NCBI GenBank assembly: GCA_023512835.1
Contig: CM042091.1
Location: forward strand, 38,392,107 to 38,456,106
DNA length: 64,000 nucleotides
DNA from: Taxillus chinensis
Taxonomy: Eukaryota; Streptophyta; Magnoliopsida; Santalales; Loranthaceae
Direction of reading: 5' to 3'
Shown here: piece by piece, positions 53,255 through 64,000 of the stretch
Layout: each line of letters opens with the position of its first letter
Numbering within the stretch: the first letter of the stretch is position 1
Translations under genes and position numbers: made by a program
The notes under the pieces: model-generated
Database searches by the model: none
Seen by the model: the letters and a program-made list of their open reading frames with translations, nothing else
Told to the model about the DNA's origin: nothing

Positions 53255-54516
53255 TGTAATGACCCGTGTTTTGAGATGTATGGAGTTAGTCACAATTTTG
53301 TCTTTTGAGTGGCAATTTTCTAGTTTTTGGGGAACTTCTACTCATGGACGTCAACCAAATCATTTTATTTACCAAATAGGGAACTTTTGACGAAAGAAGG
53401 CAGCCTAGGGAGGCAGAAATAGAGTGCACGTCATATGGGGCATTATGACGTGCAAGGATATTATTGTATGCCTGCCTTCTATATGATGCAAAGAAGCTTG
53501 GGGTAGAATTTCACGGCATTTGGAGCTGCACGTCATATGAGGATATGATGTGCATTATGGCGTGCAGCCATATTTTTGCACCATCACCTTGGTTTTGTTA
53601 TTCTAGTAAACTTTTTCCAAAGGGCATGTTGGAATTGTGGATATTTTGTTGTGTGTGGATGCGGGAAGGTCGTAGCTTGTTCCATCAAAAACTATATTGT
53701 TTTGATACTGGAGTTCACTTAATCAAAACTACGTCGTTTTGATACTGAAGTTCACTTAATCAAAACTACGTCGTTTTGATTATTTGGGTGTCTATATAAG
53801 AGGTGGAGGATTCTTAGGTTTAGGGTTCTTCTTTTGGCTAGCCACCGCAGCTGTCGCAGAGAGAGAGAGAGGGAAGGAGAGCTTCTGGTTGCTGCCGAAG
53901 CGTCTAGCGTGGGAACATAAAGGATTTTCTTTGAGGTAGGGGTTCTGTCTTCTTGTACCCAATCCGGGGTTAGGCCCTGTGGTGGATTAACTGTTGAGTT
54001 ATAGTGTTGTTGATATATTATATATATGTAAATTCATATAGGTGTGACCTCCTATATGAATGTTGGCCTTCAATGGCATATTGTTGTGTTTGATATTAAG
54101 CCTGTGTGGCTACGTATGTTAGGTGTTTGGTTTTAAGCCTGTGTGGCTAGGTTTTTGAGCCTATGATTGTATGCGTGCTAAGTGTTTGATGTTATGCTTG
54201 TGTGACTTTGCGGATTATGTGTTTGATGCTATACCTATGTGGCTGTGAATATGTTGGCATGTGTGGCGCCTGAGAGGCTGTGGCAATGTAACTGAATATG
54301 TTAGCCTGTGTGGCGCCTGAGAGGCTGTGGCAATGTTTGTAACTGTGGATATGTTAGCCTATGTGGCTAAGCCTGAGAGGCTGTGGATATGCTGGCCTGT
54401 GTGGCGCCTGAGAGGATGTGGATATGTGAGCCTGTGTGGCTATGGTAACGGTTGTACCTGTTCCGTGACTTGTGAATTGATACTCAACTGTGGAATATAA
54501 CCTGTTTATATCTTAT
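53255..54516 (+). repeat. Tekay 3' LTR, cut off by the Athila-type insertion
   Basis: Starts TGTAATGACCCGTGTTTTGAG. Two perfect ACGT-core palindromes at 53722 and 53759 (37 bp apart) and a decayed one at 53683 precede TATATAAG (~53794), then TTTAGGGTTCTT and GA repeats. A ~50-bp unit (GTGTGGCGCCTGAGAGGCTGTGG) is repeated about four times at 54250-54430. By comparison with the solo LTRs the last ~450 bp are displaced beyond the insertion. Confidence 0.85.
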
Positions 54517-56047
54517 TGTCACTACACGGCTGACGAACGGGTATTTCGTGAGCGAAACCCAAGTGAGGGTTAAGCTACTGTCGTTTAAATCCCTTCTCAA
54601 AATATTAATTCCCTTAACTAATGCTAAATAGAATAGCGACAAGAAAGGGATCGATCCCACAGAGATTACCAAGTTATCTAGCTTTAACTCAAATCACCAA
54701 ATTAATCTTGCTTAAAACAATGTCTTGGCAAAAACGAATTTTTTTTTAACTAAAGATCTAATTTTTATTTGGTTTTCTGAATAAACAAATAAAGCAAATT
54801 GATTTTAGGATTAAGATTCAAGGATTAAAGCATCTAGGATCACAATTTCACCTCCCTATGTTATCTCTACTGGTTCATGGTATTAGGATTGTCTGATTGA
54901 AAACATGCTAAACATAAGCCAAGGACAACAAATGGTCATTGAGGTCCTTTTAAGAGTTGTATGCCAGAATGGTCATCTAAACACACAGACATGCAAAGCC
55001 AATAAATCATACTTGCAAAAGGATAGTGATCACACCAATTACAAATAAGTTATGAATCTCAATCCGCCCCAGACTAGGGCTAAGAATACCAAGGTGTACA
55101 TCCAAAGATAGAAATTAAGAACACATTCATAAAACATGCAAAACTCAATCATCCAAACCCAATATTCATAAACATAGCAAAGTAACAAGGGGGCTACATT
55201 GCTCCCCTAGATTATAAGAACTACTCACGCATGATTACAAGCAAAACCATAGCAGTAAAGCTAAACATCTTCTTCTAATCCACGCGCGCAATAAGGCTTC
55301 AAATCCAGGCTCCAAAATCCGCGACGGCTGCTGCGACAGCTGCGACGGCTGCTCTCCTAGGTCAAGGAGCAACCTCCAAGTTGTGAAGCCTCTCTCTCTC
55401 TCTAAAAACGTGTAGGGGGGGTCTAGGATGTCTAGCAGGGGGCGTGGAGGCTTAATTTATAGAGGTTGGATGGGCCTTGAGATGTGTACCCTAGCCCATT
55501 TATCAAAACGGCGTAGTTTTGATAAGTGACACTTCAAACTTTAAAATCTCTATCTTCTATCCACAATTTGGACATGGGCCTTCAGAAACAAATGATCAGC
55601 ATGGAAAAACGATAGGATCGGTCCAAAAATATCTCTGCACGTCAATTTGCACGTGATATGGTGAATTCACGTGCAGCTCCAAATCAGCTCAAACTTCTCC
55701 CCAAGCTTCCTTGCATCCCGTAGAGGCCTGGAGAAGCAAAAATATGCTTGCACGTGAAATGGGTGAATTCACGTGTAGCTCCAAATGCTCTGAAATTTCT
55801 GTGGTAGGTAGAGGACATTATTCTAAGCAACTTTTTGTTCTTGCACGCCAATTGTTTGAGGCCATCTACTATGTCAAAAGTGAGCTTCAAAATCTGCCAA
55901 AACAGCTTAAAAACGCATGTATTTGCAAATAGCATCTTCCTAGGGGTTAGAGCAAATATATATGATATATGAAGCAATAAGTCTCTAATCATGCTCTTAA
56001 ACATCCTAAATAAACACTAGAATAACGGCATAAAATGCACGTTATCA
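54517..56047 (-). repeat. Athila-type 3' LTR
   Basis: On the element strand it runs from TGATAACGTGC (56047) to GTAGTGACA (54517). U3 carries CACGTG at 55650, 55668, 55751 and 55770; one ACGT-type palindrome variant (ATCAAAACGGCGTAGTTTTG) at 55502 lies about 40 bp upstream of TATAAAT (~55461-55455). The leader has GA repeats and CGCAGCCGTCGCAG as in the Tekay LTRs. The U5 region has the GGGATCGATCCCACAGAGA phrase. Confidence 0.88.
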
Positions 56048-56066
56048 AATACACCACACTTGAACC
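56048..56066 (-). promoter_or_regulatory. Athila-type polypurine tract region
   Basis: Minus strand reads GTTCAAGTGTGGTGTATT directly before TGATAACG, the arrangement seen next to the 3' LTR of Athila elements. Bases 56067-57648 are AT-rich untranslated element sequence without credible ORFs. Confidence 0.7.
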
Positions 56067-57648
56067 ACTGCTTGTCCTCAAGCAAAAACATACAAGCATG
56101 CAAAAATAAAATAAATACGCAGTCAAACGGAAGAAAAATAAAATAACAGTCAAGGAGAATCATGGTTTCCTAAGCATGCAACTCTATCATGATGAAATGA
56201 GAATTTAAGCATCAAAATGAGTCATAGCTTAGTTCATTCATGTCCATATCCCTAGTCCAACAACCATGCAATATCACCACCTAAATTTCAGATATGAGCA
56301 GGCAATCCATGATAAAATAGCACCTAGTTTCCCTTTAAGTTCTTACCAAGGATAAGCAGCCTCACTCAAATATAATAATTCTCAAGCCCAATACCTATCA
56401 ATGAACAATGGATGGAAAACTCTATCTCTACACTCGCCATCGCCTATTGATTAAGTACTTGCGAAGCAATCATGAGAGTTCCCTATTGTGCTCATCAAAG
56501 AAAACACACCCTCTATTCTACTTTATTTGAACTCACACGCTAGACTAAACTCAATAAACTCACACTCTATTCTAATAACTGATAAAACAAAACCATGAGC
56601 TAAAGAATTGAGCTCAACACTCTCAAAACAAAACACAATTCAGCCAATGTGGCTTCACAAATAAATAATCACACATAAACATCAAGTCATTGTGGCTTTT
56701 ATTTTGAATCTTTTTTTTTTTAGTAATAACCTTACAAGGTTGCATTTTATGCTCTCCCTTGATGGATTATTCACTCTTTTTTTTTACTCACATAACACAT
56801 AAATAAGACTGATTTTTCTAATGCATACCCCTTGCCATTTTGCTACATAAGGAGAGACAAAAATTCATTGATGTCTCACATCCCATTTTCCAATTAAGTG
56901 ATGGCTTTTTCACATTTTATATCACAGCCTTTTCCAATAATATCTCAAAATAAAGAAAAGGATGCAAAGATAGTCACAGTGACTTAGAGGTCTTGCATCC
57001 TAACTAAACACCAAACACTGAGCACTAATAAGTAATCACATGCTTACTTGACTCCTACCATTAAATAACCAATGTTGAATGCAAGAAGAGTAGCAATTAT
57101 TACCCATACCCTAAAATGGCACTCAAAGGCTAAAAGAAGCTGTTCTCATTTTTCATTTCTTTTTCACTCAACTTTAAGGGTTACTTAGGTCTATCATAGC
57201 ATTTCATGCTCAGCTAATATTCAAAACTCAGCTCCAAAAAGATGGTGATATCATTCAAAAGATAAAGACATGATTAAACCAATTTAGAGCACATTTTAAC
57301 TACTTTAACACCCTTATCACAACATGATACTAATGTGGCCCAAAAAAGTAAAATTTGTAGGCCAAAATTGCATACTTAATATCCATGTCTCCACAAGCAA
57401 ATCATTCAAGCAAACAACTCAAACAATCATGCAACTAAAAACAGTTTTTTTTATAAAATTATAAACAAAACATGCAATCACAACATATAAGACAAGCAAG
57501 TGGCTCAAGTCACTCCCCATACACCACACTTAAAATATGCTATGTCCTCATGGCATGAAATAGGGAGTAGGAAAATACTTACCTCTCACTTGGCAAGTCG
57601 TAATAGTAGATGACATTGGCCACCATTCGTCGCACCCGAGCCACAAAG

Positions 57649-59932
57649 TCAACCGACGTCTCGTCGCGCACTTCCCAAGTTTCCTTCCCTCGGAATAACC
57701 ATTATGTAGTAGCAAGCAAAGATCCCACAGCTAAATTGGTCAGGTTGTTGGGGAATTTGCATTTCGTTGTAGTGAATAAGAGGGAGCTTGTCCGCCAACA
57801 AGCCTTCTTTGATCATCGCCGCTTTGATTTGTTTGATAAACCCATGCACTAACTGTCTTTTCCGTCTGGCAAACCCTTCGCCTTGGCTTGGATCATATAG
57901 CACGGCATGTCCTACATCCAAATTCAAACGGACCAATACATAGTGGCGGTCAATGTGCACCGGAATCAGCACCTCATGCATACCATGCCAAGGGCGGTGC
58001 CCTTCATTCTGACCATTTATACGCTGGTGCCACACACTTTCAGTCAAAGGTTGCTCATAAAGCTCGCACAGCATAATAGAGGTATACTGGGACAGTGGGT
58101 AATTATGAGGCTCAGCCTCCACAACAAAACGCATAGTCCTGCAAAATAAGTCCACCTCATTTGAATATAGATATTCATCGCCTAAAATCCTTTAAAGGAC
58201 AAACGAGGTGAAGAGGTCCATGTCCCTTGCAAAGCGAGCCCTTAACACCTGAGAGTTAATGAAGTCTTCAAATGCTTGCTTGACTTTCGCCAGATGATAA
58301 GGCCGGATTAATTATTAAATGGATAGGAGGGCCAAGAAGGTCTTCAGGTTCAGCAGGCATGTATGTACCCCAAGAGACAGGATGTATAACAGGCACAAGA
58401 GCCTGAGAATATGCAGGATCAGTAAAAGGCTGGAAGGGGGAATACCCTTCGGCTGGCTTTGTCTCCTTTTGAGGCTGAAAGGGTGAATACCCTATTGCTG
58501 GCTCTGTCTCCTCTGGGTGATAGTAGGATGGCCTAGCTGAAGATTCTAGTTGAGGTGGATCCGCCTGGGCTGGATAAGAAACTTCAGGGGATGGAGAGGG
58601 TTCTTCATCAGATATCTCCACTATAGGAGAACGTTTTGATGCTTTCCTCTTGCTCAAGGCCTTCCAGATTTTCCCTAGGAGGCCTTTGACTTCTTTATTG
58701 TCCTTCCTCAGGGCTTCCACCTCGCGCTGGGTTCTGGCATTTGCCTCCCTGAGCTGCTGTGTTTCTTGCCTCCAAGCTTCGGTAGATGCAGCAGGAGGAG
58801 CTTCGGGGCCTCCCATGCTCTAGGAGATGCATGAGTAGTTACGTCTTGGGGCCTCCCATGCTCTGGTTCTAGGTTGTGAAGTAGCTTGTTGGTCTCCAGA
58901 GATGAGGGCCATTAATTCTTCAAATTGGGCACTAGTGATGTGCCCATTAGTGACTGCCCAATTGATGACCTCCACTTCGCTCACCACTTGCCCACGAATG
59001 CCTTGAAAGAAATTGAAAATATCTTCTTTGTGTACATTGAACCGCATGTACATGGCGGTGAGTCCGTATAGAGTCTGCTTCCTTTGATCCACATGAGGAG
59101 AGGTCTCCCTTGCAAAGTCGGTGGATCGCTCCACATGAACACCGTGCCTAACGGGTGTGATGGAGGAGGAACCTTGGTTGCCCAATGACCTCGGTACCGA
59201 TCCCCAAACCCCCTTCAAGCATGCAATACTCTTAACACCCAGTGAGAAGGAAAAGTGATGCTATCCATGGAGGGAAAATGCAAAGCAGGCATGCTTTGAA
59301 ATATCAAACACAAAAATCTGCCATTTATCTGCTTTGATGAGTTTTTCTTCTACCATTTAAAAATGGTAGTGGCCCAATCCACATTTAGCATATGATCAAT
59401 GCTATACATGAACTCCAGGTGTGGCTTAGGCACACTATCTATCCCACTGGTCTGAATCAATAAGCATTTCCCTACCAGGTATGCTAGGCATCTAAATTTT
59501 CCAACAAAACCATTCTTGGTATAGTGCCTTCGACTTTGAAATTTTCTAGCATAGTTGCATGCAGTACCAAATTCTCCTAGGCTTAGGCGAGGGAAGCTAT
59601 CCTGGGTGCGGGGAGGTTAAAGTAATGTCTAATAATTTCAGGGGTAATTCGACATAAACCCCTTGCACAACCCCTATCGGTTCATCCTCACTCACAGAGA
59701 CAGATGCATAAAATTCTTGTAGGGCGAGTAGAAATAGCCGGGCGGGCGGATACTAACCTTTGTAATCCCAGATTTTGAATTTTAAGAGCCACCTCTCTAG
59801 CCCTTGACCCGGCTCCGAAGCCTCCAAAGCCTGCATATCAAGAGCATGCCCCAAGAGTATCTCCTCTTCAGGTTGGCTATCAGCACTAGGTGAGTGCACC
59901 CCCTCCTGGCCGGTCCTCCTTGTGCGCACCAT
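57649..59932 (-). CDS. Accessory ORF of the Athila-type element with C-terminal Ulp1-like (C48) protease, broken
   Basis: Starts at ATG 59932 (MVRTRRTGQEGVHSP), about 120 nt after a TATA box. The N-terminal part (to ~58820) is decayed but keeps FEELMALISG and INWAVTNGHI-type helices of retroelement accessory proteins. Then a coiled-coil stretch (QQLREANARTQREVEAL, ~58770) and a Pro/Ser/Glu-rich region with YSPFQP repeats. The frame shifts near 58290 to PYHLAKVKQAFEDF, meets a stop near 58193, and continues at 58155-57649 as a protease domain. With M at 58155 as 1: H71 (DRHYVLVRLNL), D88 (LYDPS), Q137 and C143 (PQQPDQFSCGIFACYY). This is the His-Asp-Gln-Cys pattern of SUMO proteases. Substrate unknown; probably inactive as a full protein here. 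Confidence 0.65.
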
Positions 59933-60055
59933 CTTTAGAATGAGAATAAAGAGCAAAGAGCAGAAACCGAAGAGCAAGAGAGCAAAAGAGCAGAGTTTCT
60001 CTAATACTCGGATCCGGAGTGATTTTGGTGTGGAAGCCTTTGAAGATGGCCTCTC

Positions 60056-60500
60056 TTTATATAGCGTGCGAAGGAAAAAATGCTCCAATTGGCGTGATAC
60101 ACGTGCCCCTAAATTTTTAGAGTGTTCGACCAAAATAGCCCTTGCACGTGAATTGGTTGAATTGGCGTGCAAGTCGAATCGTCTCAAACTTTGGTGGTGG
60201 GTCCCCCTTGCCGGCAAGCAATAGTCCCTTTCGCACGTGAATTGTTTGAAGCTTCTAGGAGGGCTAAAATCGGTAGCTTGAATTTTTGAGCCTCCATATG
60301 ACAGCTAGCAATTCGCGTGCAAAAGTAAACGTGATTCACATGGTCTTCATCTACCATTCCAGAAAGTTACAGCTCAAAAGGAGGTGCACGTGAATTGGGC
60401 AATTCACGTGCAAATTCACGTTCAGGCCCAAACCTGGCCCAAATTTCTCCACTTAGTTGCTTGTGCATTATGGACCATCTTTAAGTCTTGCACGTGAATT
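60056..60500 (-). promoter_or_regulatory. Putative internal promoter before the accessory ORF
   Basis: On the element strand TATATAAA (60063-60056) lies about 125 nt before ATG 59932. Upstream of it are six CACGTG motifs, at 60100, 60145, 60234, 60387, 60405 and 60491, several as CACGTGAATTG, two facing each other around GGGC. The block resembles the U3 of this element's own LTR (55640-55860). Transcription from here is inference. Confidence 0.55.
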
Positions 60501-60783
60501 GTTTGAGCCCATCTTCAAGCACTTTTGGGCTTCACTTGCTCCTTGCTCCTTGACTTTGACTTTAAAAATAATTTCACTAGTTCAGGACCCAATAATTTGC
60601 TCATCCTGCAAATGGTTAGTTAAGAAAGAAGCACAGTCTCCTACACAATGGTTAGCTTGCAAACAAATTTATTGAATAAAATAAATAAAAGAAAAAAGCA
60701 TAAAATAAAACATAGCAATAAACATTGGGTTGCCTCCCAACCAGCGCTTTATTTGAAGTCTGTAGCTAGACTTTCAGTTATGA

Positions 60784-61963
60784 TCATGCAATGGTGAAAG
60801 AGAGGGAATCAACTATCTCCCTCTGAGTTGAATCAAAGTATGGTTTCGATCGTTGCCATTCACCCAAAATTTCTTGCCATCTACAAACTTGGAGCTCAAA
60901 GCTCCCATATGGCTTCTTATCAACTATCACAAAAGGTCCCATCCACTTGGACCTTAATTTTCTAGGAAATAACCTCAACCTTGTGTTAAATAGAAGAACT
61001 TTCTGCCCTAAGGTTAAAGGTTCATTGTTGAGTTGCCTATTATGCCATTTCTTAGTTTTTTCTTTGTAAAATTTAGTACTATCATAGACATCCAGCCTAA
61101 GCTCATCTAACTCAATTAATTGAGTCATCCTAAGCTCCTTGATCTCTTGTGGGTTAAAATTTAACTTCTTCAAGGCCCAATGAGCTTTGTGTTCTAGTTC
61201 CACAGGCAAGTGACATGCCTTACCATATAGAATATGGTAAGGTGACATCCCAATGGGAGTTTTGTAAGCTGTCCTATATGTCCATAAGGCTTCATCAAGC
61301 CTTTGAGACCAATCTTTCCTATTGGCTCCAACAGTTTTCTCTAAAATGGCCTTAATCTCTCTGTTGGACACTTCTGCTTGTCCATTAGCTTGTGGGTGGT
61401 AAGCTAAAGACTTCCTATGAATGACACCATACTTGTTCAATAATTTGTTAAACAATTTGTTGCAGAAATGACTACCCTCATCACTGATTATAGCCCTTGG
61501 TGTCCCAAAATGGCTAAAGATGTTCCTAGTAAGGAAGTAAGTCACAACCCTAACATCATTCACTCTAGTAGGAATAGCTTCTACCCACTTAGACACATAA
61601 TCCACAGCAAGCAAAATGTATGAATACCCATCAGAATTGGGGAATGACCCCATGAAGTCAATGCCCCAAATGTCAAAAATTTCAACTGGAAGGATTCCAG
61701 TTAAGGGCATCTCATTTTTCCTAGACAGACCACCTACCCTTTGACATCTATCACACCTTTTGATGTAGACATAGGTGTCTTTCACCATGTGAGGCCAATA
61801 GAAGCCCACACCGCATGATTTTAGCCATAGTTCTTTGCACCCCAAAGTGGCCCCCATAATGTGATGCATGACAATGATGTATTATGTCATCTACCTCCTC
61901 CTCAAGGACACACTTTCTAATGATTTGGTTAGAACACCTCCTATCTGAAGTGGGTCTTCCCAA
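60784..61963 (-). CDS. Athila/Tat-type integrase, nearly intact
   Basis: A 361-codon open frame from 61869, preceded by an overlapping frame (61963) with the zinc-binding [13 protein letters not shown] half, so one frameshift divides the H2C2 region. Core: [14 protein letters not shown] (D1), [14 protein letters not shown] (D2), [13 protein letters not shown] (E). Then [11 protein letters not shown] and a C-terminal [16 protein letters not shown]. Would insert the element cDNA. The best-preserved frame of the window; the element may be fairly young. Confidence 0.88.
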
Positions 61964-63680
61964 ATGAATTTCTTAGCATCCACTACCAATTTCTTTCTCT
62001 GGTGGTAGTCTAACTGCTTGGGTATGAACCCAGTGGCTAAATAATTTGCTATGTCAGCAAACCAAGGAAGATAATGCACCTCAAACAACTTCTCATCAGG
62101 AAAGTCATCTACAATGGGTAGAGAGTTAGGTGCATTCTCCACACGTGAGAGGTGATCAGCCACAGAATTTAGGGCTCCCTTTGTGTCTCTAATTTCAAGG
62201 TCAAATTTCTGTAAGAGGAGAACCCACCTAATTAAGCATGGCTTAGCTTCTTTTTTAGCAAACAAATATTTCAATGCAGCATGATCAGTATAAACAATGA
62301 CTTTAGACCCAAAAAGGTAGGGTCTAAACTTGTTGCAGCCATAAACCACGGCTAGCAACTCTTTCTCAGTGGTGGTATAGTTCTGTTGAGCATCATCTAT
62401 GGTCTTACTAGCATAGTAAATGACCCTAAACACCTTTTCTCGCCTTTGTCCTAAGACTACCCCCACAACATAATCACTTGCGTCACACATTAGCTCAAAA
62501 GGCTGAGCCCAGTCAGGTGTGACTATAACAGGTGCAGTGACTAACTTACCCTTGAGGATGTTGAAAGCTTCTAAGCAATCTGCATTAAACTCAAAGCTTG
62601 TGTCTTTTTTTAACAACATACTCATGGGTTTTACAATTTTTGAGAAGTCCTTAATGAATCTCCTATAAAAGCCAGCATGGCCAAGGAAACTTCTCACTCC
62701 TTTTTCATTGGTTAGAGGTGGCAGAGTCTCAATAGTGGAGATTTTTGCCTTGTCTACCTCCAAACCATGTGCAGACACCTTGTGCCCTAGAACTATCCCC
62801 TCAGTTACCATGAAATGGCATTTTCCCAATTTAGGACTAGTTCCTTCTCCTCACATCTCTCTAAGACCACATCTAGATTGTTCAAGCACTGTTGGTAGGA
62901 GGAACCAAACACCGAGAAGTCATCCATGAAGACCTCCATGATCTCCTCAACCAAACCCTAAAAAATGGCCATCATACACCTTTGAAAGGTGGCAGGGGCA
63001 TTACAAAGCCCAAATGGCATTCTCCTAAATGCAAAAGTGCCAAAAGGGCACGTGAAGGTGGTCTTTTCTTAGTCCCCGGGCTTAACCATGATCTGATTAT
63101 ACCCGGAATAGCCATCTAAAAAGCAGTAGTGACTATAGCCAGCTAACCTATCCAACATTTGATCAATGAAAGGAAGAGGAAAATGATCCTTCCTAGTAGC
63201 CTTGTTCAGCTTTTTATAGTCAACACACACTCTCCACCCCGTCACAGTGCGAGATAGGATCAATTCATTTTTCTCATTTTTAATCACGGTCATGCCCCCT
63301 TTCTTGGGCACAACATGCAATGGACTCACCCACTCACTATCGGAGATAGCATAAATTATACCCGCATTTTTCCATTTTAAAATTTCTTTTCTAACAACTT
63401 CTTTCATGGTAGGGTTTAATCTTCTTTGTCTTTCAGCAGTGGGTTTAAAATCATCATTCATCAAAATTTTATGCATGCAAATCCCTGGAATAATACCCCT
63501 AATGTCTTCAATGTTCCATCCAAGGGCCTTTTTGTGTTTCCTAAGGACTTCTAGCAATTGAGTGCACTCCACATCATTCAAATTAGAAGCAACAATGACA
63601 GGGAATTGATTTGTAGAGTCTAGAAATTCGTACCTTAGGTGTCCAGACAGCTCCTTCAGTTCTGGAGCTGGAGGCACGTC
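61891..63680 (-). pseudogene. Athila/Tat-type reverse transcriptase and RNase H
   Basis: Frame 63677-63069 covers the RT start (GWRVCVDYKKLNKATRKDHF, FIDQMLDRLAGYSHYCFLDG) and ends in a stop; RT continues frameshifted with [14 protein letters not shown] and the catalytic FMDDFSVFGSS near 62925. Frame 62829-61891 holds [34 protein letters not shown], then RNase H-like [17 protein letters not shown] and [12 protein letters not shown], ending SVADHLSR. Would copy element RNA; two or three breaks. Confidence 0.9.
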
Positions 63681-63706
63681 ATCTTCTTTCTCCTCCTTAG
63701 CTTGCT

Positions 63707-64000
63707 CTAGAGAGTTTGTAGTTTGCTCATCTTCCTCATTGTCAAGTACATCTCTTCATCTTGTTGAGCTTCTATAAGCTGAAGGGCTCCATTATTGGTT
63801 GTGGTAATTTCTTCTGCCAAGTAGTCTTCCACCAATTCCTCAAGGTCTTCAACCCAAAGGCAGTCCTCCTCCTCTTGACCTTGCAAAGCCTTCCCCATGT
63901 GGAAGACTAAGGTCTCCTCATTAATTCTCAGAGTTAGCTGCCCTTGAGCAACATCAATCAATGCACAACCCGTTCTGAGAAACGGTCTTCCAAGGAGTAG
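63707..64000 (-). pseudogene. Athila/Tat-type protease end and linker, partial
   Basis: From the window edge the minus frame reads LLLGRPFLRTGCALIDVAQG, the usual end of the retropepsin domain in this group, then an acidic linker to ~63707, where a stop or frameshift separates it from RT. The catalytic DTG part is outside. Confidence 0.8.

Larger units (their letters stand above)
48640..54516 (+). mobile_element. Tekay-like (Del) chromovirus, 5'-truncated
   Basis: Gag begins mid-domain at ~48640; the 5' LTR and primer site are absent. Pol is complete in order (protease, RT, RNase H, integrase, chromodomain), followed by a polypurine tract at 53243 and a 3' LTR from 53255. That LTR stops at 54516, where the Athila-type element has inserted. 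In-frame stops are mostly TAG and there are a few frameshifts, so it is inactive. Confidence 0.88.
54517..64000 (-). mobile_element. Athila/Tat-type gypsy retrotransposon with accessory Ulp1-like ORF (3' part)
   Basis: Minus-strand element inserted into the Tekay 3' LTR. From the right edge: protease end, RT, RNase H, integrase (to 60784), spacer with a putative internal promoter, accessory ORF (59932-57649), 3' untranslated region, polypurine tract and 3' LTR (54517-56047). The 5' LTR, gag and half of the protease lie beyond base 64000. Pol sequence type and the LTR start TGATAACGTGCAT after a CAAGTGTGGTGTATT tract are typical of the Athila/Tat group. Confidence 0.85.

Noticed and set aside
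57610..58149. Plus-strand frames over the Ulp1-like region
   Set aside because: The minus strand carries the recognisable protease motif; these are its antisense shadows.

Overview
The window is plant nuclear DNA. It carries one recognisable host gene, spliced in small exons with GT-AG introns, embedded in dense and nested transposable elements of angiosperm type (L1 LINEs, hAT-type MITEs, Ty1/copia and Ty3/gypsy LTR retrotransposons). The species cannot be named from the sequence alone. I see no rRNA, tRNA or CRISPR.

Bases 1 to about 24,430 are the 5' half of an aminoalcoholphosphotransferase gene (AAPT1-like; final step of phosphatidylcholine and phosphatidylethanolamine synthesis) on the minus strand. 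Nine exons, two of them microexons of 10 and 23 nt, join into an open frame of 213 codons plus one base. The complete CDP-alcohol phosphotransferase signature is encoded. The last ~175 codons lie beyond base 1. Introns 1, 3, 4 and 7 are swollen to 2.3-7.5 kb by L1 elements in both orientations, hAT-like elements with other insertions inside them, MITEs and gypsy fragments.

Bases 24,430-25,612 are the AT-rich upstream flank. Bases 25,613-38,132 are a 12.5-kb minus-strand copia element with both LTRs, primer-binding site, polypurine tract, decayed gag-pol and a long GC-rich third-ORF region. Bases 38,133-40,246 hold two MITEs and a fragment of a SCARECROW-type GRAS gene. Bases 40,247-45,366 hold three solo LTRs (two gypsy Tekay-like, one copia) with exact 5-bp target duplications. 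Bases 45,588-48,200 are a Tat-type LTR with its primer-binding site, abutting a 5'-truncated Tekay-like chromovirus (48,640-54,516). That 3' LTR is interrupted by a minus-strand Athila/Tat-type element running from 54,517 past the right edge.

The most interesting part is the right third. The Athila-type element carries, between pol and its 3' LTR, an accessory ORF ending in a Ulp1-like (C48) cysteine protease domain. A TATA box and six CACGTG motifs precede that ORF, as an apparent internal promoter. The same CACGTG-rich module, and a palindrome with an ACGT-type core repeated at an exact 37-bp period just upstream of a TATA box, occur in LTRs of the Tekay-like elements as well. Two gypsy lineages therefore appear to share one promoter cassette. 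A second motif (GGAGTAAGGAA) is likewise shared between the copia LTRs and the Tat LTR.
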